A stretch of DNA of 48,398 bases from assembly GCF_936931525.1 (NCBI RefSeq), contig NZ_CAKZII010000160.1:1-48398 (forward strand). Reading direction: 5' to 3'. Shown here one piece after another: positions 1 through 9,064 of the stretch. Position numbers and translations under genes: made by a program. The notes beneath the pieces were generated by a model. It saw only the letters and a program-made list of their open reading frames with translations, had not been told where the DNA came from and ran no database searches. How positions within the stretch are numbered: position 1 is the stretch's first letter; each line of letters starts with the position of its first letter. This stretch comes from an uncultured Aurantimicrobium sp. (GTDB lineage: Bacteria > Actinomycetota > Actinomycetes > Actinomycetales > Microbacteriaceae).

Positions 1-1
1 T

Positions 2-37
2 ATGGTGAATGTCGTTGCCAGCTATGGAAGGCGATAA
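2..37 (+). CDS. possible C-terminal tail of a gene entering from the left (holA-like?)
   Basis: One plus-strand frame stays open from the window edge to a TAA at 35-37 and reads MVNVVASYGRR. In Actinobacteria the DNA polymerase III delta gene holA often lies convergent to rpsT, and its products tend to end in a hydrophobic ERMV-like helix, so this could be its last residues. Eleven codons cannot establish identity. The position, convergent to rpsT and just before its terminator, is the main support. Confidence 0.25.
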   Translation: MVNVVASYGRR

Positions 38-42
38 GGCGC

Positions 43-82
43 AGAAAACAAATAAGGCCCCCACATCAGTGGAGGCCTTATT
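43..82 (-). terminator. rho-independent terminator of rpsT
   Basis: AATAAGGCC (51-59) pairs with GGCCTTATT (74-82). CCAC/GTGG continues inside after one mismatch, and the loop is ATCA. Read on the minus strand, the stem is followed by the U-rich tail TGTTTTCT. It begins about a dozen bases after the rpsT stop. Confidence 0.85.
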
Positions 83-94
83 TATAAAGTGTGC

Positions 95-355
95 TTAGAG
101 AGCAGCAACCTTTTTGGCAATTGCCGACTTGCGGTTTGCAGCATTGTTCTTGTGAAGAACACCCTTGCTTACTGCCTTGTCTAGCTTCTTACCAGCGGTC
201 TTCAAGGCTGTTTCAGCAGCTGCCTTGTCGCCAGTTGCTACTGCGGTGCGAGCTGCGCGGACAGCGGTCTTAACCTCTGACTTCACAGCCTTGTTGCGCT
301 CAGTTGCCTTTGCGTTGGTGCCAATTCGCTTGATCTGCGACTTAATGTTTGCCAC
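95..355 (-). CDS. rpsT: 30S ribosomal protein S20
   Basis: This is a small basic protein that binds 16S rRNA early in 30S assembly. The ORF track starts at 373, but the family N-terminus [10 protein letters not shown] begins directly after a GTG at 355, giving 86 residues, the usual S20 length. A GAAAGA stretch upstream can serve as a weak ribosome-binding site. The protein is rich in Lys and Ala, with alternating [13 protein letters not shown] helical segments typical of S20. It is a single gene, divergent from lepA and closed by a strong terminator. Identity is secure; the start is well supported by the family N-terminus. Confidence 0.95.
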   Translation of the reverse strand: MANIKSQIKRIGTNAKATERNKAVKSEVKTAVRAARTAVATGDKAAAETALKTAGKKLDKAVSKGVLHKNNAANRKSAIAKKVAAL

Positions 356-432
356 GTTAACCGTGTCTTTCACTCGATGTTTGTACGTTTGGATTGTGTC
401 GCACCAGAGGTAGAGGGCTCTTCGCGACGAAT

Positions 433-452
433 CGTGTAGGTGGGACTACACG
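433..452. repeat. inverted repeat between rpsT and lepA
   Basis: A perfect 7-bp repeat, CGTGTAG-GTGGGA-CTACACG, lies in the divergent rpsT/lepA intergenic region, about 78 nt before lepA and 78 nt before rpsT. It could be an operator or, on the rpsT transcript, a leader hairpin. No protein is known from the sequence alone. Confidence 0.45.
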
Positions 453-530
453 TAAGCCAAGAACCAACACTACCAGTAAGAATGCCAGTTGCTAAAACTG
501 TGTCGCAGTTCGTGGGAGACTAGAGGTTCT

Positions 531-2378
531 ATGTCTCCTCGCGCCACGAACCCACTGCAGCCTGCGTCAACAGAACCAGCGAAGATCCGTAACTTCTGCA
601 TCATCGCTCACATTGACCACGGTAAGTCGACCCTTGCCGACCGTATGCTCCAGATCACGGGAATTGTGGACGATCGCTCTATGCGCGCGCAGTATCTCGA
701 CCGTATGGATATTGAGCGCGAGCGCGGTATTACCATCAAGAGCCAGGCAGTACGTATGCCGTGGGAGCTCAATGGTGAAACATTCGCTTTGAACATGATT
801 GACACTCCTGGACACGTTGACTTCACCTATGAGGTCAGCCGTTCGTTGGCTGCATGTGAAGGAGCAATCCTCCTCGTAGACGCAGCTCAGGGTATTGAAG
901 CGCAGACTTTAGCGAATCTTTATCTTGCTATGGAGAATGACCTCACCATCATTCCTGTGCTGAATAAGATTGACCTTCCAGCTGCAGATCCCGACAAATA
1001 TGCCAAAGAATTGGCTGATCTCATCGGTGGTAAACCTGAAGATGTTCTTCGAGTTTCGGGCAAGACAGGCATGGGTGTTGCAGAACTTCTTGACCTGGTT
1101 GTCGACAAGATTCCTGCCCCTGTTGGAAATGCAGATGCTCCCGCTCGCGCCATGATTTTCGACTCTGTCTATGACGCATACCGCGGTGTCATCACCTATG
1201 TCAGGGTCATTGATGGTTCCCTCAAGCCACGTCAGCGTATTCAAATGATGAGCACGAAGGCTGCTCACGAACTCATTGAAATTGGTGTGAGCTCACCTGA
1301 ACCCATTCCTTCGCAAGGTTTGGGTGTTGGTGAGGTGGGTTACCTCATCACTGGTGTGAAAGATGTTCGCCAGTCCAAGGTCGGTGACACGGTTACTGAC
1401 TTTGCCAAGCCGGCAACAGAAGCCCTTCCTGGCTATACAGATCCCAAAGCAATGGTCTTCTCTGGTCTTTATCCGATTGATGGTTCTGACTATCCAGTCC
1501 TTCGTGAAGCACTCGACAAGTTAAAGCTTTCTGATGCTTCGTTGAACTATGAGCCAGAGACCTCAGTTGCTCTTGGATTTGGCTTCCGCTGTGGCTTCCT
1601 GGGGCTTCTGCATCTTGAAATCATCACAGAGCGTTTAGAGCGTGAGTTCGGACTAGATCTCATAGCGACTGCTCCCTCCGTGCCCTATGAAGTCACCACT
1701 GAGGACAAGAAGACGGTTACCGTCACAAACCCAAGCGAATACCCTTCAGGCAAGATCACACGAGTATCAGAGCCTTTAGTTCGTGCAGGAATTTTGACAC
1801 CCAAAGATTATGTCGGCACCATCATGGAGCTGTGTCAGAGTCGGCGTGGAAATCTACTCGGCATGGAGTACTTCGGTGAAGACCGTGTTGAGATGAAGTA
1901 CGAGATTCCTTTGGGCGAGATTGTCTTTGACTTCTTTGACCACCTCAAGAGCCGCACCCAGGGTTACGCCTCTCTTGACTATGAAGAAGCTGGTGAACAA
2001 GATTCTGACCTCGTGAAGGTCGACATTCTTCTTCAAGGTGAGCAGGTAGATGCATTCAGCGCCATTGTTCACAAGGACAAGGCATACGCCTACGGTCTGA
2101 TGATGACGGAACGTCTCAAGAAACTGATTCCTCGCCAACAGTTTGAGGTTCCCATTCAGGCAGCTATTGGTGCTCGCATTATTGCCCGTGAAACTATTTC
2201 GGCGATTCGTAAGGATGTTCTGGCCAAGTGCTACGGCGGTGACATCACTCGTAAGCGCAAACTTCTGGAAAAGCAGAAGGAAGGTAAAAAGCGCATGAAG
2301 ATGGTCGGCCGCGTTGAAGTTCCTCAAGAGGCATTCATCGCCGCGCTTCAGGGTGATGAAGAAGTGAAGAAGAAATAA
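531..2378 (+). CDS. lepA: elongation factor 4 (LepA, ribosomal back-translocase GTPase)
   Basis: LepA is a ribosome-associated GTPase that remodels stalled or mistranslocated ribosomes and has been linked to 30S assembly. GTPase motifs are in order: G1 AHIDHGKST (residues 26-34), G3 DTPGHVDF, and G4 NKID. The C-terminal part carries the LepA-specific region, ending in the basic segment [17 protein letters not shown]. The ORF track opens at 489, but ATG at 531 is preferred: it has an AGAGG site just upstream and gives 615 residues, the normal actinobacterial length. It is followed without a gap by the DUF1990 gene and then hemW, probably one transcript. Confidence 0.96.
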   Translation: MSPRATNPLQPASTEPAKIRNFCIIAHIDHGKSTLADRMLQITGIVDDRSMRAQYLDRMDIERERGITIKSQAVRMPWELNGETFALNMIDTPGHVDFTYEVSRSLAACEGAILLVDAAQGIEAQTLANLYLAMENDLTIIPVLNKIDLPAADPDKYAKELADLIGGKPEDVLRVSGKTGMGVAELLDLVVDKIPAPVGNADAPARAMIFDSVYDAYRGVITYVRVIDGSLKPRQRIQMMSTKAAHELIEIGVSSPEPIPSQGLGVGEVGYLITGVKDVRQSKVGDTVTDFAKPATEALPGYTDPKAMVFSGLYPIDGSDYPVLREALDKLKLSDASLNYEPETSVALGFGFRCGFLGLLHLEIITERLEREFGLDLIATAPSVPYEVTTEDKKTVTVTNPSEYPSGKITRVSEPLVRAGILTPKDYVGTIMELCQSRRGNLLGMEYFGEDRVEMKYEIPLGEIVFDFFDHLKSRTQGYASLDYEEAGEQDSDLVKVDILLQGEQVDAFSAIVHKDKAYAYGLMMTERLKKLIPRQQFEVPIQAAIGARIIARETISAIRKDVLAKCYGGDITRKRKLLEKQKEGKKRMKMVGRVEVPQEAFIAALQGDEEVKKK

Positions 2379-3041
2379 ATGTCTGATTCTCAACGTCGCT
2401 CTAACTTCAGTGGCGATCGTGCTGTGAGTTATGGTTCTGTCGGTGCTACCCAAGCAGCAGATGTCTTGGTTTTCCCACCAGCTGGTTTCCGTTCATACCA
2501 GGATGAGTTCCGCATTGGCAGCGGGCAAGAGCGTTTTGATACCGCCACCGCAGCGCTGATGACCTGGGGAGTACCTCGTGGTTCACATCTCGAAGTAGTT
2601 TCAGTCAACGAAGCGCATTCGGAGGGATATAACGGTCTGATATTTAATGAATTCGGCGCTCCCATTCCACCAACTGCGGATGCCCTTGATCAACTGTTTG
2701 CGCCAGATGGCACTCCATATCTTTCAGCAGGTACAACCATCGAATTGGCCAAGTTGTGGACCCCTCAGGAGATCACCACGAGCCATCGTGTGATTTATGT
2801 CGTGCGTGAAGAGCGACGCATGGGGTACGCGTTAGGCACACTCGACCTTGCTCCTGTAATCGGAGAAGAGTTCTTTAGTGTCGAATGGCGCGAGGACGAT
2901 TCGGTGTGGTGCGTTGTTCGAAGCGTTACGTCGATTGCAGAAGGTCGCAAGTACACATATCTGGCTCCTTTCATTCGCCTTCGTCAATGGCTGCAACGTC
3001 GCCAGTACGTCCGTTCACTTCTTCCTGCGCGAACCGTCTAG
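2379..3041 (+). CDS. DUF1990 family protein
   Basis: A 220-residue soluble protein whose ATG abuts the lepA stop codon. The order of conserved patches fits DUF1990: an N-terminal FPPAGFRSYQDEFRIGSG segment, a middle WGVPRG segment, and a C-terminal YALGTLDLAPVIGEEFF followed by a basic tail. The function of this family is not established. No signal peptide, membrane segment or catalytic motif is visible. Its place between lepA and hemW implies co-transcription but does not reveal a role. Confidence 0.75.
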   Translation: MSDSQRRSNFSGDRAVSYGSVGATQAADVLVFPPAGFRSYQDEFRIGSGQERFDTATAALMTWGVPRGSHLEVVSVNEAHSEGYNGLIFNEFGAPIPPTADALDQLFAPDGTPYLSAGTTIELAKLWTPQEITTSHRVIYVVREERRMGYALGTLDLAPVIGEEFFSVEWREDDSVWCVVRSVTSIAEGRKYTYLAPFIRLRQWLQRRQYVRSLLPARTV

Positions 3042-3044
3042 CTC

Positions 3045-4262
3045 ATGGCAGGACCGCTTCCTGAAGGCAATGAGATGCCAGTTGACGGTTCACTTCCTGC
3101 TGGCGTGAACCTTGGAGCCGAAAATCGCACAATGAGTGCGTATATCCACATTCCTTTCTGTCGAGTTCGCTGTGGTTACTGTGATTTCAACACCTATACG
3201 GCCACCGAGCTACGCGGGTCTTCTCAAGCTACCTACATCGATGATTTAGCTCGAGAGATTGAGCTTTCGGGACACGTATTAGAGCGCGCAGGTGTTCCAA
3301 AGCGTCCTCTGTCCTCTGTTTTCTTCGGGGGAGGAACGCCTACTCTCTTACCAGCCCACGATCTCATTCGTGCCCTAGAGCTCGTACAAAGGCAGCACGG
3401 AATTGTTCCCGGAGCAGAAATCACTACCGAAGCTAACCCAGACACGATTACACCTGAATATGTCAATGCACTAGCTCAAGCAGGTTTCACCCGGATAAGC
3501 CTTGGTATGCAATCTGCTGTTCCTTCAGTTTTGGCCACTCTTGATCGCACCCATAACCCTGCTTCTGTAGCAACATCAGTACAGGCAGCCCATGATGCAG
3601 GACTGGAAGTCAGCATTGACTTGATTTATGGCACGCCTGGAGAGTCTGTGGAACAGTGGCGCGAATCTCTAGAAACAGCTATTTCTTTGAATACTGGCCA
3701 TATCTCCGCTTACGCCCTCATCGTTGAGGAAGGCACTGCCCTTGAGCGACGTATTCGACGAGGCGAGCTCCCTGAGCCAGATGACGATCTCGAAGCCGAT
3801 ATGTATGAACTTGCAGAAGACTTGCTCTCAAAAGCCGGATTCAACTGGTACGAGGTGAGTAACTGGTCAAAATCAGAAGCACAAAGATCCGAACACAACC
3901 TCACCTATTGGCAGGGAAATGACTGGTGGGGGTATGGGCCAGGAGCTCATTCGCACATCGGTGGAACAAGGTTCTGGAACGTGAAACATCCAGCTGCGTA
4001 CGCCCAGCGTCTTGCGGAGGGACATTCGCCTGCAGCTGGTTGGGAAACACCCGACAGCCAGTCACGAGAGCTTGAAAGCATTCTCTTGGGTAGCCGTATC
4101 CGCGAAGGAATAAGCACTGAAGGGCTTGCACCTGAAGCAGTCGCCGGACTCATTGCTGATGGTCTCATTGACGGTCCACAAGCCATACACTCAAGGCTTG
4201 TTTTGACGGTCAAAGGCCGTCTGAGAGCTGATGAAGTAGTGCGACGCCTAACCTTCTTCTAA
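3045..4262 (+). CDS. hemW: heme chaperone HemW (radical SAM, coproporphyrinogen oxidase-like)
   Basis: This is a radical SAM protein of the HemW/HemN family. Cys39, Cys43 and Cys46 in CRVRCGYC form the CxxxCxxC site for the 4Fe-4S cluster. The HNLTYW motif before WGYGPGAHSH is the HemW-type heme-binding signature, so it is more likely a heme chaperone than a true oxygen-independent coproporphyrinogen oxidase. The start MAGPLPEG matches the long N-terminus usual in Actinobacteria; another Met lies at residue 30. It follows DUF1990 by three bases and is 405 residues long, normal for the family. Confidence 0.92.
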   Translation: MAGPLPEGNEMPVDGSLPAGVNLGAENRTMSAYIHIPFCRVRCGYCDFNTYTATELRGSSQATYIDDLAREIELSGHVLERAGVPKRPLSSVFFGGGTPTLLPAHDLIRALELVQRQHGIVPGAEITTEANPDTITPEYVNALAQAGFTRISLGMQSAVPSVLATLDRTHNPASVATSVQAAHDAGLEVSIDLIYGTPGESVEQWRESLETAISLNTGHISAYALIVEEGTALERRIRRGELPEPDDDLEADMYELAEDLLSKAGFNWYEVSNWSKSEAQRSEHNLTYWQGNDWWGYGPGAHSHIGGTRFWNVKHPAAYAQRLAEGHSPAAGWETPDSQSRELESILLGSRIREGISTEGLAPEAVAGLIADGLIDGPQAIHSRLVLTVKGRLRADEVVRRLTFF

Positions 4263-4292
4263 CTGGGCAATGTTGCACTGGTGGCGGTAGTA

Positions 4293-4319
4293 TTAGCACT
4301 CAGAATGGTCGAGTGCCAG
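4293..4319. promoter_or_regulatory. CIRCE operator for HrcA
   Basis: TTAGCACTC-N9-GAGTGCCAG matches the CIRCE consensus TTAGCACTC-N9-GAGTGCTAA in the whole left arm and 7 of 9 positions of the right arm. It lies 21 bases before the hrcA start, so HrcA probably represses its own hrcA-dnaJ operon until heat shock. Confidence 0.9.
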
Positions 4320-4340
4320 CGATGAAAGAAGGAGGATTGC

Positions 4341-5360
4341 ATGGTTTCTCAACGCGGTCTAGAAGTCCTTCGAGCTATCGTTCAGGATTATGTTTCTTCG
4401 CGAGAACCGGTCGGTTCTAAAGCGATTGTCGATCGCCACCAATTTGGTGTTTCTGCCGCAACTATTCGCAATGACATGGCACTTCTGGAAGAAGAAGAGC
4501 TTATTGTTGCTCCACACACCTCGAGTGGTCGTGTTCCAACAGATAAGGGATACCGTCTTTTCGTTGACCATCTCGCAGAGGTCAAGCACATCAGTTCTTC
4601 GCAAAAGCAAGCAATTGATCATTTTCTTGATGAATCTGTCGACTTTGATGAACTGCTGGGGCGCACGGTTCGTTTACTTTCACAGCTGACCAATCAGGTC
4701 GCCATTGTTCAATACCCCACACTCGGTGCCACGCGCGTTCGCCACATTGAACTTGTTTCGTTAGGCAACCGACGTGCTTTGTGCATTGTGATCACTGACA
4801 ATGGCCGCGTAGAACAACGACTCCTTGATTTGGACTCAGATCTGTCCGAAGAGGAATTAGCCGAACTCCGAGCCAGCATTAATGCTCAAGTCGCAGGGAA
4901 ACTTCTTTCTGAACTCGCAGATTCCGTTGGCTCTTTGAGCAAAACGGTTTCTCCTCAGCTTTCTTCGGCTACAAGTCATATTGCCACTGCGCTCAGTGAG
5001 AGTATTCAAGCAAACCGTCAACAAAAGCTCGTCATGGCGGGCACAGCAAACCTTGTTCGCACTGAAGACGATTTCCACGGAAGTATCTACCCTGTTCTCG
5101 ATGCAATTGAAGAACAAGTCATCCTGCTCAAGCTTCTTTCAGAAATGAAGGCAGATGCTCATGAAGTTGCCGTGAGTATTGGCCGTGAACACGGTAACTC
5201 GAGTCTCGAGCAAACAAGTTTGCTTGCAACGGGATATACCTCTGCTGGAGAGTCCGCAACCCTGGGTCTTCTTGGACCTACTCGGATGGATTATTCCAAC
5301 AACATAGCTTCTATCCGGGCAGTTGCCCGGTACCTCACCCGCGTCCTGGACGCACAGTAA
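4341..5360 (+). CDS. hrcA: heat-inducible transcription repressor HrcA
   Basis: HrcA represses heat-shock genes by binding CIRCE. The N-terminus carries the winged helix-turn-helix, RGLEVLRAIVQDYVSSREPV followed by GVSAATIRNDMALLEEEELI. The remaining two thirds is the HrcA-specific dimerisation and GAF-like region. It is 339 residues, the normal length. The ATG at 4341 is fixed by a strong AAGGAGG site at 4330-4336. A CIRCE element sits in its own leader and dnaJ follows 27 bases downstream, so autoregulation with dnaJ is expected. Confidence 0.95.
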   Translation: MVSQRGLEVLRAIVQDYVSSREPVGSKAIVDRHQFGVSAATIRNDMALLEEEELIVAPHTSSGRVPTDKGYRLFVDHLAEVKHISSSQKQAIDHFLDESVDFDELLGRTVRLLSQLTNQVAIVQYPTLGATRVRHIELVSLGNRRALCIVITDNGRVEQRLLDLDSDLSEEELAELRASINAQVAGKLLSELADSVGSLSKTVSPQLSSATSHIATALSESIQANRQQKLVMAGTANLVRTEDDFHGSIYPVLDAIEEQVILLKLLSEMKADAHEVAVSIGREHGNSSLEQTSLLATGYTSAGESATLGLLGPTRMDYSNNIASIRAVARYLTRVLDAQ

Positions 5361-5387
5361 TTTTTCGACCCAAAGGAGATGGCCTTC

Positions 5388-6485
5388 GTGGCTGATCATT
5401 ACGACGTACTCGGTGTCTCACGTGAAGCGAGCCCTGAAGAAATCAAGAAGGCTTATCGACGCCTCGCACGAGAACTTCACCCCGATGTTAATCCTGATGC
5501 AACTGCTCAGGAAAAGTTCAAGCTAGTCACACATGCCTATGAAGTGCTGAGTGACCCAGTTCAGCGTCAGCAATACGACCTAGGCCCACAAGCTGGCTTC
5601 GGTGGTGGCGGTTTTAGCGACTTCGGAGATATTTTCTCCACCTTCTTTGGTGGTGGACAACAACGTGGTCCCCGTTCCCGTATGGAGCGCGGTCAGGACG
5701 CGTTGCTGCGTGTTGAAGTTGACCTTGCTGATGTCATCTTTGGCGTCCACAAAGACATCGATATCGATACTGCAGTCGTCTGTGAAACCTGCTCAGGATC
5801 TTGCTGTCAGCCAGGCACTTCACTTGCTACCTGCGATATCTGTGGCGGTTCCGGAACAATCCAGCGTGCTGTTCGTTCTCTTCTCGGTAACGTCATGACG
5901 TCAAACCCATGTGGGAGCTGCCGTGGATATGGAACAACTATTCCTGCGCCGTGCAGTTCATGCCAGGGACAGGGGCGTGTTCGCGCAACCCGCTCCATCC
6001 CTCTTGATATTCCTGCTGGTGTGGACACGGGTGTCCGTCTTCACATGACTCAAGCTGGTGAAGCAGGACAAGCCGGTGGCGTCAATGGTGACCTCTACTT
6101 CGAAATTAAGGTCAACAACAACGAAATCTTTAGCCGCGATAACGATGATTTGTTGTGCACTCTAGAAATTCAGATGACGGATGCCATTCTTGGGACCAAG
6201 GTCATTGTTCCTGCGCTCGATGGTGATGTATCTGTAGAGATCAAGCCAGGTACTCAAGGCTCAGAAGTTCTCACTGTCAAGGACAGAGGAATTACTCGAC
6301 TGCGCGGAAATGGCCGTGGAGACCTCAAGGTGGGTATCCATATCGTTACGCCAACAAAACTCAGTGGCAAAGAAAAAGAACTGATTGAAAACTTCGCCAA
6401 GGGACGTAAACAGCCTTCTCCACAGTTGGCACACTTCCAGCAGGGTATGTTCTCCAAACTTCGAGACCGTTTCTTCAACGTATAA
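5388..6485 (+). CDS. dnaJ: chaperone DnaJ (DnaJ2 type)
   Basis: A type I J-domain co-chaperone that stimulates DnaK. The J domain is at residues 1-65, with HPD at 31-33. A short Gly/Phe-rich linker follows, then four cysteine zinc motifs ([32 protein letters not shown]) and the C-terminal substrate-binding domain. The track uses ATG 5379, but AAGGAG at 5373-5378 overlaps that codon and lies nine bases before GTG 5388. The protein then begins [10 protein letters not shown], the usual DnaJ start, giving 365 residues. It is paired with hrcA and followed two bases later by rsmE. Confidence 0.94.
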   Translation: MADHYDVLGVSREASPEEIKKAYRRLARELHPDVNPDATAQEKFKLVTHAYEVLSDPVQRQQYDLGPQAGFGGGGFSDFGDIFSTFFGGGQQRGPRSRMERGQDALLRVEVDLADVIFGVHKDIDIDTAVVCETCSGSCCQPGTSLATCDICGGSGTIQRAVRSLLGNVMTSNPCGSCRGYGTTIPAPCSSCQGQGRVRATRSIPLDIPAGVDTGVRLHMTQAGEAGQAGGVNGDLYFEIKVNNNEIFSRDNDDLLCTLEIQMTDAILGTKVIVPALDGDVSVEIKPGTQGSEVLTVKDRGITRLRGNGRGDLKVGIHIVTPTKLSGKEKELIENFAKGRKQPSPQLAHFQQGMFSKLRDRFFNV

Positions 6486-6487
6486 AC

Positions 6488-7216
6488 ATGGCTCACTTTT
6501 ATCTTCTTGAATCTTTGGAATCCACTTCTGTGGGTTCTGTTGTCGTGCTCGACGGTTCAGAAGGAAGGCACGCCGCCACCGTTTCACGGGTGAGAGTGGG
6601 GGAGAGCTTTGCTTTAGGCAATGGGCGAGGATTGATGGTCACTGCTGAAGTAACTGCGACAACCAAAGACACTGTTGAGCTCCGAGTTGTATCAGTTGAG
6701 CAACATCAAGAATCATCCCCAAAGATCTATCTTGTTCAAGCTTTGGCGAAAACAGACCGTGATGAACGAGCTGTTGAGGCGGCAACGGAACTTGGTATTG
6801 ATGTCGTCATCCCGTGGGCAGCAGACCGCAGCATTTCTAAATGGGAAGGTCCCAAAATTGAAAAGGGACTCTCGCGCTGGAGTGCCATAGTTCGTGAAGC
6901 GTCAAAACAATCCATCCGTGCCTTTGTTCCTCAGGTCGACCAGCACCTCAAAACTACACAGCTCATTTCTGAACTCTCGGGGGTTCACCTTCTTGTTCTT
7001 GATCCCACGGGTTCAGTACCCCTGAGCGCGGTTGTCTTAGATTCTCGTGACATTGCTCTTGTTGTGGGACCTGAAGGCGGACTTTCTGAATCTGAGCTTC
7101 TACGCTTTTCTGAATCAGGAGCGACAATCGTGTCGTTGGGGCATAACATTCTTCGCACGTCTACCGCAGGACCAGCAGCACTGGCCATTCTCAACTCCAA
7201 GCTAGGCCGTTGTTAA
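6488..7216 (+). CDS. rsmE: 16S rRNA (uracil(1498)-N(3))-methyltransferase RsmE
   Basis: This SPOUT-class enzyme methylates U1498 of 16S rRNA using S-adenosylmethionine. An N-terminal PUA-like barrel precedes the knotted methyltransferase domain. The SAM-binding knot is visible as VVGPEGGLSESEL, followed by LGHNILRTSTAGPAAL. At 242 residues it is a standard RsmE. It follows dnaJ after two bases, the usual actinobacterial order dnaJ-rsmE-HIT-phoH-ybeY. Confidence 0.93.
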   Translation: MAHFYLLESLESTSVGSVVVLDGSEGRHAATVSRVRVGESFALGNGRGLMVTAEVTATTKDTVELRVVSVEQHQESSPKIYLVQALAKTDRDERAVEAATELGIDVVIPWAADRSISKWEGPKIEKGLSRWSAIVREASKQSIRAFVPQVDQHLKTTQLISELSGVHLLVLDPTGSVPLSAVVLDSRDIALVVGPEGGLSESELLRFSESGATIVSLGHNILRTSTAGPAALAILNSKLGRC

Positions 7217-7219
7217 GCT
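7214..7219 (+). promoter_or_regulatory. candidate -10 box of a leaderless HIT/phoH transcript
   Basis: TAAGCT lies 6 nt before the HIT ATG and overlaps the rsmE stop. Its spacing matches the other TAnnnT boxes in this window. No convincing -35 box was assigned. Confidence 0.35.
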
Positions 7220-7225
7220 AGTCAT

Positions 7226-7576
7226 ATGACAAACGCAGCAGAATCTATCTTCACCAAGATCATCAACAGGGATATTCCTGCAGAGATCTTGTTTGAAAAC
7301 GACCGCGTTATTGCCATTAGGGATATTGCACCCCAAGCACCAGTTCATTTGCTTGTCATCCCCAAGGTCTCTGACTACTCAAACGTGACTGAGCTTGCTG
7401 CGGGAGATCCCGAATTGCTTGCAGAAATTGTGGCTACTGCGCACAACCTGGCAACCCTGCATGCGAACGGTGAATACCGTCTTGTGTTCAACACCGGTGA
7501 AACTGTAGGGCAAACCGTCTTCCACGTTCACGCCCACGTTCTATCTGGTGGTCTACTGGAGAGCTCACTTGCCTAA
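7226..7576 (+). CDS. HIT family hydrolase (HinT-like)
   Basis: A 116-residue histidine triad protein. The triad is His100, His102 and His104 in HVHAHV, and the N-terminal SIFTKIINRDIPAEILFE is typical of the HinT branch. HinT proteins hydrolyse AMP-lysine and other purine nucleoside phosphoramidates; the physiological substrate here is unknown. The last codons overlap the start of phoH, implying coupled translation. A TAAGCT box 6 nt upstream may start a leaderless transcript in addition to read-through from rsmE. Confidence 0.92.
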   Translation: MTNAAESIFTKIINRDIPAEILFENDRVIAIRDIAPQAPVHLLVIPKVSDYSNVTELAAGDPELLAEIVATAHNLATLHANGEYRLVFNTGETVGQTVFHVHAHVLSGGLLESSLA

Positions 7577-8597
7577 TTCTGCGGCGAATAATGACGTCAT
7601 CATTATCGACGGAATTGAAATGGTGCGTTTGCTTGGTGCCCAGGATCGTCTCTTAACCAATCTGGAACATCAGTATCCACTCGTGGACGTTCATGTTCGC
7701 GGAAATGAAATTCGTTTGCTTCCCAAAGTCGCTTCAGAAGAAGCGCAAGCGCAAGTTATCGGTGCAAAAGCATTGATGGAAGAACTACTTGCGATGGTGC
7801 GTAACGGACAGGATTTGGCTCCAGCAGATGTAGCAGAGTCCAAGCACATTCAAGATGCTCATCCTCACACCTCACCTTCTGCCGTTCTTGGAGAGGACAT
7901 TCTTTCTACGCGCGGAAAGACACTCCGCCCCAAAACAGTTGGCCAACAGGAATACGTTCGTGCCATTGACGACCACACCATTACTTTCGGTATTGGACCA
8001 GCTGGTACTGGTAAAACCTATTTAGCAATGGCAAAGGCCGTTCAGGCATTGCAACGCAAAGAAGTTGAACGCATCATCCTCACGAGGCCTGCTGTCGAGG
8101 CGGGCGAACGTCTTGGCTTCTTACCTGGAACACTCACAGACAAGATTGATCCCTACTTACGGCCCCTTTTCGACGCGCTGAACGAAATGTTAGACCCAGA
8201 AGTCGTACCCAAATTGATGGCAGTAGGAACGATAGAAGTAGCTCCTTTGGCCTATATGCGTGGTCGTACCCTGAACAATTCCTTCATCATCTTGGACGAA
8301 GCTCAGAACACAACTCCAGAGCAAATGAAAATGTTCCTGACTAGATTGGGTTTTGATTCCAAGATGGTCATTACCGGTGACATAACTCAGGTCGATTTGC
8401 CCTCTACCGCAAGTGGTTTACGCCTTGTCACTGGGATCTTGGACGACATTGAAGACATCCATTTTGCTCGACTAACAAGTGCAGACGTAGTGCGTCATTC
8501 CCTAGTTGGACGCATCGTTGATGCTTACAGTGAATACGATGAAAAAACTCTGGCAGCACGTCACCGCCGTGAGAACGCCAAGGAGAATTCCCGATGA
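7569..8597 (+). CDS. phoH: PhoH family ATPase
   Basis: A cytoplasmic PhoH-like P-loop protein. Walker A is GPAGTGKT and Walker B is FIILDEAQN, followed by the motor segment VITGDITQVDLP. It sits beside ybeY as in most bacteria, where PhoH is suspected to act in RNA metabolism with YbeY. The track begins at 7548, but TTG 7569 is preferred: GGAG at 7558-7561 lies seven bases upstream, giving 342 residues and an 8-bp overlap with the HIT gene. The N-terminal residues remain the least certain part. Confidence 0.92.
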   Translation: MPNSAANNDVIIIDGIEMVRLLGAQDRLLTNLEHQYPLVDVHVRGNEIRLLPKVASEEAQAQVIGAKALMEELLAMVRNGQDLAPADVAESKHIQDAHPHTSPSAVLGEDILSTRGKTLRPKTVGQQEYVRAIDDHTITFGIGPAGTGKTYLAMAKAVQALQRKEVERIILTRPAVEAGERLGFLPGTLTDKIDPYLRPLFDALNEMLDPEVVPKLMAVGTIEVAPLAYMRGRTLNNSFIILDEAQNTTPEQMKMFLTRLGFDSKMVITGDITQVDLPSTASGLRLVTGILDDIEDIHFARLTSADVVRHSLVGRIVDAYSEYDEKTLAARHRRENAKENSR

Positions 8598-9064
8598 GTA
8601 TTGAAGTAAATAACGAATCCACCTATGACATCGACGAAGCTGCGCTTCAGCGTCTAGCTACGTATTGCTTAGATGCCATGCGGGTTCATCCTGATGCTGA
8701 GATCGCACTGGTTCTGGTGGATGAGGCAGCCATGGAGCAACTTCACGTTCAGTGGATGGGGGAGCCTGGCCCTACTGATGTGTTGAGTTTCCCCATGGAC
8801 GAACTTCGTCCTGGAAACGACGACATCATCACTCCTCCAGGAGTCTTAGGTGATGTTGTTCTGTGTCCTCAAGTGGCAGAAGTTCAAGCTGAAGGTGCTG
8901 GCCACTCCACCATGGATGAATTGCTCTATTTGACTGCTCACGGCATTCTTCACTTGTTGGGCTTTGATCATGCAGAACCTGAAGAAGAAAAAGAAATGTT
9001 CAGTCTTCAAAGAGACCTCATCGTTGGTTACACCATGAGCGAAAAGCAGCGCGATACACAGTGA
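8594..9064 (+). CDS. ybeY: endoribonuclease YbeY (16S rRNA maturation)
   Basis: A single-strand-specific, zinc-dependent RNase involved in 16S rRNA 3'-end maturation and ribosome quality control. The metal site HGILHLLGFDH gives the family pattern H-x3-H-x5-H near residues 117-127. At 156 residues it is the normal size. It overlaps phoH by ATGA and the next gene by GTGA, so translation across phoH-ybeY-corC is probably coupled. Confidence 0.95.
   Translation: MSIEVNNESTYDIDEAALQRLATYCLDAMRVHPDAEIALVLVDEAAMEQLHVQWMGEPGPTDVLSFPMDELRPGNDDIITPPGVLGDVVLCPQVAEVQAEGAGHSTMDELLYLTAHGILHLLGFDHAEPEEEKEMFSLQRDLIVGYTMSEKQRDTQ

Noticed and set aside
1854-2453. 199-residue minus-strand ORF
   Set aside because: It lies antisense to lepA and the DUF1990 start, has no recognisable domain, and both genes opposite are clear.
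5388-6485. First DnaJ zinc motif is CETCSGSC instead of CxxCxGxG
   Set aside because: All eight zinc cysteines are present and the last-position change probably also occurs in related actinobacterial DnaJ proteins, so it is not evidence of a defect.
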